Assembly: GCA_030267565.1 (NCBI GenBank)
Contig: BRXU01000009.1
Span: 2,068,001-2,132,000 of the forward strand
Length of the DNA stretch: 64,000 bases
Origin: Pleodorina starrii
Lineage: Eukaryota; Chlorophyta; Chlorophyceae; Chlamydomonadales; Volvocaceae
Direction: 5' to 3'
The stretch's first letter is position 1, and the number at the start of each line of letters is the position of its first letter. Shown here in pieces: positions 22,801-31,249 of this stretch. The notes beneath the pieces are model-generated. The model had not been told where the DNA came from and did not search any database. It saw only the letters and a program-made list of their open reading frames with translations. Made by a program: the position numbers and the translations under genes.

Positions 22801-24940
22801 GTTCTTAGAGCTCTTAGGGCGACTCACTGTTGTTGTCGTTGTCGGCCAGATCGTCGTCGATTTCGTCGGGGTTGTTCCAGAAGGATCCGATCAGGTCGGG
22901 GTGGCTGGTCACAACGCCGCTGTCCGTCACCGCGATCACCACATCGCTCACTGCGACACTCAAACCACACAAGAGGGGGAGGGAGAGGGAGAGGGAGCAC
23001 GGCGGGGCGGAAACAGGGAACCAGGGCGGAAACAGGGCACCAGCTTCATGGCGTGCCATTACGTGTGCCATTACGTGCGTGTCAATTGCGATCTAAGCTG
23101 TGTTGTGCAATGGAGGGGGCCGGAGGCGAAGGACAAGGCGAGGTATCCGCGCGCAGGTACCTGATAAGGTAAGCAGAGCACGCACAACCCCCCAAGCGGC
23201 GGTTTCGGGGCTGCAGGCGCGGAGCATCAGCACCCCGGTCGGGGAGAGCACACCGGACAGGGGCTTGCCCGGGCGATTCCCGGGACGATATCGTCCCCCG
23301 CGACCCAGCGAAGCGGCTACTCGCCCCCGAGTGCGTCTCAATGCTGGTGATGTCCGTGTGCCGTTTGCCCTCTTCTCTCTCCCTCTCTCATGGTTTGTCT
23401 TCGGCCCCCCTCCCTCCAGGTGATGCCAAGTCGCCAACCCTGCTAGAACGCCCGTCCGCCTGCCGCTTCTCCACTTCATTTAGGTACCCTGCTCCCGCCG
23501 TCCTTCTGCCCACAGGAGGCGCCGCGGCGCTCGCGGCATTGTCCACGCAACACCGGTCAGCCGGCCTAGCTGCCGTCGCCGCCCCGCGCCGCTCTGCCCC
23601 GTGCCCCTTCGCCCTTCGCCCGCCGGCTGCTGCGCCCCCAACCCGCCAGCCTACATCGCCCTTCCCACAGCCTTCGAGGCTGCAGGGTACGCAACACCCT
23701 GCGCGCGGTTGCGAGGGCTGAGGAGCCCGCGCCGCCGCCAGCCCCCCGCCGCCGGCCCCCCCGCCGCCGCCACCGCCGATGGGCCACTCACTCTGCCGCT
23801 GCGGGTTTGAGATGTTGATTCCCAACAGCTGCCAGGCCCCCGTAACGTTTATCTGGTTGAACCAGTAAGCGCTTGCAAGCCCCGGGTCGTTGAGCCCCGC
23901 GGCGCCGCCCCCCGACGTCTGCTGGAGCCTGTACGACAGGGTACGGCAAGGTACGACAGCGTCATACTTTAGCTCAACAAATTGGCCAAAGGGAGCTGTA
24001 CTGCAAAGCCAGCGGACGGCTGGCTATTGCCTCACGGCGACGAACGGTGCGACGGGGGTCTACAGGGGCTGAGCCAGGGAGGTAAGGACCCCGTGGCGCG
24101 TGTTGGAACGTGCCATATCAAGCCGGACTGCCGGAGGGGAAGCGAATGGCGTGGCCCGGCCTGCCCTATGCGACGCCGCCCGCCATTCCCGGTTTGTGGT
24201 GCGAGCTTACCGGCGACCGCTGCTGGCTCCAGTCTTCCCGCCGAGGATCGTGAGAGGCGCCGTCAGCACAAAATCGCGTACGATGAACTCCAGGTCTGCG
24301 TTTGTGGGAAATCCCCCAGGAGAGTGTTTCGAGAGCCGAGCGAGGGGGGCTTGCGCTGTTCGAGGGTGGCAGGTACAATACGGTAGCAGCGGTTGAGGGC
24401 AGCTAGGTATGCAAATTGTTGGCCGACGCACCTGTACGCTTGTTTACTTCCTTAATTATTGCTTCCAAGATGACGGAGTTGCTGGCTTCTAGGATTTGCA
24501 GGTTTGACAATGCCATTTGGACCCTAGATGTGTAACTCTGCAGGAGTTTCGGAACCAAGCTCGCGATGTCGAGGTCGTTGTTGAAAGATAGCACGAGTCG
24601 TAAAGGTGCATCTTTGTAAAGGGGATCGCTTGGCGCCTGCAAGGCAGCGAGCGGCGGGGTTGCTTTAGTGTGACGCGGACTTGACACGTCGCGAGTAACT
24701 GGCGCCGCAAAGCGTACACGTGCAGTAGGTGGGACGCGGGCTCGCGAACCTAGAAAATTTTGCAAATACGTTACATACGCTCATTCGGTGTACGCATACG
24801 AGTGTCTTTTGACTGCGTACCTCCTGCTTCTTGGGCGGGCAGCCGTGGACGGAACAGGTAACTGGCACGACAATCACCGTAATTATGCCCAAAATTAGAA
24901 ATGTTATACTGACAGAAGCAATAACCGGATGTCGTCGCAT
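13883..24940 (-). CDS. Subtilisin-like serine protease with PA14-like C-terminal region
   Basis: Twenty exons join in phase to 1098 aa: 24821-24940, 24432-24636, 24211-24295, 23792-23928, 22828-22950, 22059-22301, 21405-21535, 21028-21118, 20424-20645, 19902-19995, 19425-19500, 19072-19165, 18508-18653, 17635-17860, 16826-16994, 16332-16488, 15716-15976, 15300-15397, 14592-14808, 13883-14284. Residues 1-30 are a signal peptide or anchor (SITFLILGIITVIVVPVT). About 40-180 form a pro-region. The catalytic domain shows Asp192 (VIAVTDSGV), His272 (RTSHGTKIAGIIG), oxyanion Asn380 (AAAGNEW) and Ser463 (GTSFSTPMTAAAAG), and ends near LNVGNAVAAALTLARN. The last about 560 residues include two PA14-like segments (PGMYSIQYRATAISPSRWQL; FRLQGPHSRLYVNDQLVFDF). 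All active-site residues are present, so activity is expected outside the plasma membrane. Size and layout fit an algal wall-lytic subtilase such as sporangin (vegetative lytic enzyme), but orthology is unproven. Exon 2 uses the acceptor at 24637-24639, because an earlier AG breaks the frame. Confidence 0.88.
17297..17570. repeat. 23-bp minisatellite in a protease intron
   Basis: About twelve near-identical units of CAGCCCCTGCAAGAGGAACCCCT lie in the intron between protease exons 14 (17635-17860) and 15 (16826-16994); one unit near 17425 has GCATGAGG. Because 23 is not a multiple of three, all three plus frames stay open and encode the same 23-residue cycle, which produces long false reading frames. 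Confidence 0.95.
20390..20403. repeat. GACCC-NN-GGGTC palindrome 2
   Basis: TGACCCACGGGTCA, in the protease intron 21 bp from the donor end of exon 20424-20645. Confidence 0.95.
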
Positions 24941-26036
24941 CTGTGGACGCGTGCAGTGGACTCCAGTCAACGCAAACGATTGGCTTTAGCAGGAGCCAAC
25001 CTCACGTGTCGCCGCTGCGTGGTATCTAGCTGCAAAATATTTTGCAACTTTACTTCGCCTGGTCACTTACCCATCCCGAACAGCCTCGGCGCTCGTCAGC
25101 GAACTCAAGAGGGCCATCGTCACCGCCGGGGGCAACGGAGCCCTTCCACCAAGTCATGCTGCTGCGAAAGATACTAGTGTCACCAGAAATATTCAAGTTC
25201 TGAAGGCAGATAGGTTGGCGATGCGGGATAGGTTACGTCGGGCCGCCGAGCTAGCAGCGCTTGCGTCTTAATAATTTGCGAGTGTTGATAATAGTCACCG
25301 AACGGACGCTATTTTATAAATATCATTTCCAGTGCATTCAAGCTTCTGAGCAGTTATGAGGGCAATAGCCGGCTGCCCGGCCCGTTCTCCCTGTACGACG
25401 GCGACCGTTTTCCTAAAACGCAACGCAACCCTCCGCGCGATCTGCCCTCAGGGACTACACAATCGGCTGAATGTTAAGCAACGCCAATTCGCCATAAACC
25501 GCGCACCTTCGCGTGTCCAAGTCACGGCCGTGAAGTGAAAAGCCATTACAATGCCAAGTGCGTGCACGCGCGCGCGCGAGAGAGAGCGAGCGCGGCGAAG
25601 TCATGTGGCGCCGCCGACCCACCGCACCCCGCCACCTCACAAAATGCCGCAATTCACACCACCGCCTCAGAACTGGAATGCAGGCGGCGCGACCCGCCCA
25701 CCACCCCCGCGCGCCGGCCCCGCGTTCCGGTAATACGGTCGCACAGCCTGCACTCGAACAGCCCGCCCTCCAACCTCACCACCCTAAACAGGCTACCCCA
25801 ACAGCGCGCCCCAACACCACAACCCCAATACCACACCTCATCCAATCATCCATTCATCCATCCATCTGCCCAGACAACCCAACCCCGCCGTGCGCCCGTC
25901 TACCTGCCCCCCCCCGCCCGCCCACCATCCAAGAAGACACCAGCCAGCGATAACACCGCAGTGGGCGAGCAGCCGCCCGCCCAGAGCGCAGCTCCCACCC
26001 GCCACGCAAAACAGCCCTTCCCCGCCACATCCACAC
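24941..26036. other. Spacer between two minus-strand genes
   Basis: This holds the upstream region of the protease gene (from 24941) and the 3' flank of the plastid gene. A CG/GA-rich run lies at 25566-25592. The plus-strand Pro-rich frame 25535-26449 overlaps the terminal exon of the plastid gene on the other strand and is a shadow. Confidence 0.5.
25546..25550 (-). terminator. Candidate polyadenylation signal (TGTAA) of the plastid gene
   Basis: TGTAA on the minus strand lies about 490 nt beyond the stop of the 26037-30041 gene. TGTAA is the usual polyadenylation signal of volvocine algae. The assignment rests on position only. Confidence 0.35.
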
Positions 26037-29000
26037 CTATACTGCCGGCGCTGCCCCCGACGCCCCAGGCCCCGAACCACCCGCCGACCCTGACCCCGAC
26101 CCCGACCCCGCCGCCTGCCGCTCCCGCGCCTCCTCCCTCCGCTGCTCCTCCTTGGCAGCCGCCAGCGCCACTCGCTGCTCCGCCAGTACCAGCTGAGGAT
26201 CAAAGCCGAGCAGCTCCGCCGCCACCTCCGCGCCCTCCTCGTACAGTTGGGCAAGAAGGTGGAACATCATCTGACGCTCCGAAACCGAGCTGCGGTCGCG
26301 CAGGGAGGAGGCCACCGCCTCCACCTGTGGAGGTAGGAGGGAGGAGGGGGTTATCCACGTATAGGCCGGAGCCCGTGAGGAGGGAGGAGGGAGGGGATCT
26401 TCAGCGCTGTGTAGCCCTCGCACTCCCCGCTGCGCTGTCTAATGTCTAAAGCAAAGGAAAGCTCTCACCCTCACGCACGCACACACACACGCGCGCACAC
26501 ACATAAGCGACTGCGTACAGCTGTATATGTGTGCAGTCGTCTGCGCAAAACGCACTGCAGCGCCCCGCCCCCAGTTCCCCGCAGTTCCCCGCTGCTCCCC
26601 CGCTGCCCACCTGCACCGCCCCCGGCTGCAGCACGGGCAGCAGTTCCAACAGACTAGCCATGCGGGCCAGGGCGTACACCGCCTCAGAGGTGTTGCCGGA
26701 GCGAAGGCAGGTCACAGCCTGCGGGGGAGGAGGGGAGGGGGCGAGGGGGCGAGGGGGCGAGGGATGACGGATGAGGTGCGGTGGGGTGAGGTGAAGTGAG
26801 GTGGGAGGTGAAGTGAGGTGAGGTGAGGTGAGGTGGGGGACAAGACAGGACAGGCCGTGACAGGACATGCCTGGACAGGACAAGACAGGACAGGACAAGA
26901 CAGGACAGGACACAGGACACTCGAGACGCCACTCACGTCCAGCAGCCTCGCCCGCACGGCTGACGCCGCCACCGCCGCCACGATGCCAACCGCCCGCGCG
27001 TCCTCCATGCCCAGGTCCGCCGCCACCCCCGCCACCCAGCGCGGCGGGCTGACCTCCCCTAGCGGGCTGGTGTTGCGGCTCTGCGCCGCCTCCGCCGCCG
27101 CCTCCACCGCCGCACGGTACACGGCGTCGCGGCCGCCAACAGTCTTGGGCTTGACGCTCACGTGGCCGTCCTGGAGTTGGTTGGAAACTTGGTTAATTGG
27201 TTGGTGTAGTTGGTTGGTGAAGTTGGTTGTGACGGGCCCCATTGTACCCCAACGCGCCATCCCCGTCTCTCCCGCCAACCCCCGGCCCCCAGCCCCACCT
27301 GACACGCACTCCTCAGCGCCCGAATGTCCTCAAGCTCGAAATCCCGCCCCGCCATCTTGGCTCCCTCCAGCCGCGACATCAGCCTCGCAGCCTCCTCCGC
27401 TCGCGCCGCCTTCTTGGCAGCTGAGGCGTACAGCACCGGCGGCGGATCCCACCAGTCAGGCAGCGAGAAGGCGGCGCCGGAGGAAGAGGAGGAGGCGGTT
27501 TCGGAGCCGCCGCCGGTGAGGGCGGGGGCGGTGCGGGCGGCGGCGGCAAAGGACGCCAGCCGCTCAAACTCCTCATCCTGAGGGAGGGGAGGGCCACCAC
27601 CCGCGACCAACGGCGGGAGGCAGGACGAGGGCCGGGCGGGAACCGGGTGACGGGAGGGGGTCAGGGAGTGATATGCTCCTTTATATACGGTAAGAAAGAG
27701 TCACTGCGGGGGGGGGGCAGAGAACAACCAGCCGGAATACCCACACCCACACCCACCCTAACCCTAAAAACCCACCTTAAGAGATCGGCCAGCCTTCTCC
27801 GAGAGGCCGCTGGCGGAAGAGGGCCCCGCGAAGGAGGCGCTGTCGGGAACCCAAACCTGCGGGGGCACGAGATCGGGGCCGGGGTGGGGGCGAGGTCGGG
27901 GCCGGGGGCCGGGGACGAGGACGGTTGAGGAAGGGGGCCGGGCGACGTGGTGAGAGAGCGGCAGGCGCGTCCGATCCGGTCTCAGGCTGTTCGCCCGAGA
28001 GGATGAGAGAGTGTGTGTGCGTGTGCTTGTAGACGGGAGTCCTGCACGGGTCGCGGAGGATTAAAAACGACCCATGGGTCTCGGTGAGGGCACCGGCCTC
28101 AGCCACCGACCCGTGGGTCAGCGGCCCGGACTGCTCCGAAAGCGCCTCTTGCCGCACTGCACCGCCGCAACGTCCACCCAGCCAGCCAACCACACGCACG
28201 CACGCCGACCGACCCAACCAGCTCCACATCAACACACACGCATACCTTGCGCCCGCCCAGCGACCTGTCGTACACCCATTTCCCGCCCGCCGGCCGGCGG
28301 CTGGGTCCGCTGGTTAGCCACGTCAGCAGCCTGCTGCGGTACGCCGCCACCAGCGCGCCCAGTATCGCGGCCCACACCACCAGGGGCGCAAAGTCGGTGC
28401 CCCGGACCACCAGCTTGAAGGGCAGACCGCCCGTCTTCGCCGCCTCGTGCTCCCGGATCATGATCTGGGGGTTGTACGGCACGGGTACGACAGAGGCGTA
28501 CACACGACAGGCGCGGCGGCGGGGGTACCGTATGTTGGAGGGGTGATGATACACCGTGTGGTTGTGGTGCTGTGCGCGACACCGTATGGGTTGTGGCGGC
28601 GCGTGCCTGGTATACCATATACCCTGATACCCTGGTATACGGTACCCTTACAGTTGAATAACAATTCCGGATTGCTGCCTCCATCAGCCGTATAGTGGCA
28701 CCCCTCGGCCAGTGCCAGACTGCCAGGGCCATCGCCAGCAGAAATTGCCAGTTCCAGCATTCCGCTTTTCAAAAACCATTTAGTGCCAGCCCGATGCCTG
28801 CACGTCCCTTCCCCTCTCAGAGGCCGAGCGCGCACCCGGCACAATCCCTTGCTGTTGGGTTGGGAGGAGAGCGCGGGCGCGACCCCGCCCCCGCCCCCGA
28901 GCGCGCACATCCACTATCCACATCCACATCCGCATCCGGTCGCGTACCTCCTCCGCCCTCCGCTTGAGCGCCTCCTCATCCTGACGGATCCGCCTCTCAT

Positions 29001-30041
29001 CCGCCTGCACCGCGTTGCGAGTTGGCGGGTGGTGGGCAGATCGGGAGAAGGGTGTCTGTCCTCTGTCGCCGGCCCGCCCCTTGTTCGTCCGTCCGTCCGT
29101 CCACATCCCGCTTATCCCCCATTCATCCATCCGCCCATCAGCGTCATGTCTGCGTCCGCGTCCGCGTCGTCGTCGTCCCTCCTTCCGTCCACTCCCCCGG
29201 GGATGCTGGGGATGAGGCTGGGGTCCCTGGGATGACGCTGGCTGACATGCGGTGTATGCCAGGTGTGGACTCGGCCTTTTTGATGTACACGCTCCGCCGA
29301 AACCACCCCAGCCCGAACCCCAACCCCAACCACCCCAGTCATTGCACGCCAAGCACGTATAGCGGGTAGCGGCGGCACCTCCACGCAAGTCGGGCGCACC
29401 TCGCGCTGCTCCGCCAGGCGTATCCTGGCCAGGCGCGCCTCCTCCTGCCGCTGCTCGCGAGCGCTCTCCTGCTCCTGCGCATCGCAACGGGATGGGATGG
29501 CACCCGGGCTGTAATGCAGGCCACCCGTTGTATCGCAAGCGGGGTTAAATGTTAAATGTTGTTAAGGATACACGATTGACCTGTGCAGTTGGATAGGGGC
29601 AGGAGTATGCCTACACATCCCTGCGCTTGGAATCGAGAGCGCGGTATGCAAGCATAGCCGGAGTACCCCCAAAGGAGCTCCCACCTCAACAATCTCCTCG
29701 GCCCAAGTGGACGTGAAGCGCTCCCCCATGCGACGATAGTGCCTGCGAGGCTTCCATGGCCGGTCTTCGGCCCTTGCGGCGCTGCCACTGAAAGCGATAT
29801 GGTAGACAACAGCTGTTGCTGCTAAAAGTTTTGAAGCTTTGCCCAATTGGGAAATTTGCGTCTGCGATAAGCCCGAGTCCGGTCGAGCATCTGTGCTGTC
29901 GGCGAGCCGTCCGCTTCCACTCGGTTCGTCGCTGTTGCAATTGGGATGTGATGAACGGACTACCCATGACAGCCTCCTTCGGCTTGCAACCGGATGACAG
30001 CACTTCGATCGCTGCGGCAGAAGCTGACTTGTTCCAGCCAT
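26037..30041 (-). CDS. Conserved-looking plastid protein with coiled coil and one membrane helix
   Basis: Nine exons, every junction phase 0, give 565 aa: 29685-30041, 29400-29474, 28948-29004, 28246-28464, 27776-27856, 27299-27577, 26937-27170, 26611-26718, 26037-26324. The N-terminus is transit-peptide-like: rich in Ser and Arg, poor in acid, ending near FSGSAARAEDRPWKPRR. A charged coiled coil (EQESAREQRQEEARLARIRL; ADERRIRQDEEALKRRAEE) leads to one membrane helix (FAPLVVWAAILGALVAAY) and the motif GGKWVYDRSLGGRKVWVPD. The C-terminal half is helical (LPDWWDPPP; DFELEDIRALRSACQ; LYEEGAEVAAELLGFDPQL) and ends in a Glu/Arg coil and a Gly/Ser/Ala tail. The DRSLGGRK motif and overall layout resemble plant plastid membrane proteins of unknown role; I cannot name one. 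It probably sits in a thylakoid or envelope membrane (inferred). Confidence 0.72.
26351..26378 (+). repeat. Dispersed 42-bp repeat, partial copy a
   Basis: The first 28 bp of the TATCCACGTATAGGCCGGAG-type repeat, ending at GCCCGTGA, lie in the last intron of the plastid gene. Full copies are at 37637-37678 (inverted) and 58069-58110. Confidence 0.85.
26777..26925. repeat. Short tandem repeats GAGGTGAGGTGA and ACAGGACAAG
   Basis: A (GAGGT/GAAGT)n run and a (CAGGACAAGA/CAGGA)n run lie back to back in an intron of the plastid gene. They open false plus and minus frames. Confidence 0.85.
28069..28119. repeat. GACCC-NN-GGGTC palindromes 3 and 4
   Basis: GACCCATGGGTC at 28069-28080 and GACCCGTGGGTC at 28108-28119, in one intron of the plastid gene. 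Confidence 0.95.
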
Positions 30042-30186
30042 TGCCGTTGCCCTATCTAGCAGCGCCCCGCGCCTGTATGTTGAATGCGTAGTAGTTTACA
30101 TTCATGACGGGGCGATTTGACCAACATGGAAACTCACTGTAACGGTTCCGTACAGCTATTAACCACCGCTACCGGCTCTACTTACG
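30042..30186. other. Short upstream region of the plastid gene
   Basis: This interval between the plastid-gene ATG (30041 on the minus strand) and TIR element copy 2 is under 150 bp. The element therefore sits in, or close to, the promoter of that gene. Confidence 0.5.
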
Positions 30187-30855
30187 TACTTAGGGTAAGC
30201 GCGGGTGTTTCCGTTCACGACGTGAACGACTGGTGACTGTTCGCTGAACGTTCACTGATTGTTCAGCGAACAGTCACGGGGAACGTTCACTGAATGTTCA
30301 GTGATCGTTCGTCAAAGCCCGGTGGCCGACGTCAATGGTACTCCCGTCTTCCAAATACGCAAGCATGGCCGCAGCTGCAGGTGCATCAAACGAAATGCCG
30401 GACCCGGCGAAATAAATTGTCTGATGATGCACGGCCGGCCAATGCTTGTCGAGAAGCAGCAGCGCCTTGTCAAAATCCATGTTGACTTTATGCAGAACTA
30501 GCCGGCAGAGAATCTCATTCGGGAGTGCCGACCGTGGTGAGGGACCGGTGCGCGCTTGTAGGTCGTACTATTTCGCAGAATAGTACGGCACGCATGCTCC
30601 AGCACTGTTCCCGCACACATAAAAGGTATTCACATGACTGCTTGGCATTGTATCAGTTCGTTCTATGTGCCCCAGCTTTGGTCACTTAGGCAGCTATTCA
30701 TAAGTCAAAAGCACAAAAGGACGTTAATTTCGCTTTGCTTTCAGTACAAGGGCCTGAACGGTGAACGGTGAACCTTCACTGAACGTTCACGGTGAGCGTT
30801 CAGTGCAGGTTCAGTGAACGTTCATTCTCCTTTTAGCGAACGAAGAAATCCGCGA
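30187..30855 (-). mobile_element. TIR element, deleted inverted copy (copy 2)
   Basis: This is an inverted copy of the 1917-3286 element. Read on the minus strand it follows copy 1 closely from the inner left end through GTACCATTGACGTCGGCCAC, then jumps straight to the right-end motif array, skipping about 700 bp. The terminus at 30187 (TACTTAGGGTAAGCGCGGGT) is well kept; the terminus near 30855 is truncated. Both copies share many point differences, so neither is very recent. The pair points at each other across the protease and plastid genes. Confidence 0.78.
30234..30276. repeat. 43-bp palindrome in TIR element copy 2
   Basis: The arms are TGACTGTTCGCTGAAC and GTTCAGCGAACAGTCA around a short GTTCACTGATT centre. 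A hairpin with 16-bp arms is possible. Copy 1 has the same structure with a few mismatches. Confidence 0.85.
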
Positions 30856-31249
30856 GGTGCAGTGCTGCGGTCTCCTCAACACCGTTGCGGGAGTCGCAGC
30901 TACATGGGAGAACAAGTGGCCACAAGTGGCGCTCGTCCAGATCGAACCAGATGCAGTGACTCCCATCGAAATCGACACCGGAAATCGGCATGCTCGGGCC
31001 ACACCAGCCGCAGGCCCACAGTAGCAGGCAGAGGAAGCGCAACACATCCTCTGAATATATACAACGCGTGCACGGCGTAACACCGAGCAGACAAAAAGAA
31101 AACTCAGCCGATCGAAAAGGAGACGCAAGAGTTTGCTGAGCCTCCGCGCTGTCTGCGGTGACATTACTTGGGAGGAGCCTTACCCTAGCGTAAGAGGTAA
31201 TTGATATTCCAACCGCAACTGGACGTGTCAACACCGCCGTACAGCGCCA

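Noticed and set aside
24637..24765. Protease exon 2 extended to the acceptor at 24750
   Set aside because: Using that AG puts the exon out of phase with exon 1; the acceptor CCTTGCAG at 24637 joins in phase and removes an Arg-rich stretch.
25535..26449. 304-codon Pro-rich plus-strand frame
   Set aside because: It overlaps the terminal exon of the plastid gene, whose minus-strand frame shows coherent helices and matching splice phases.
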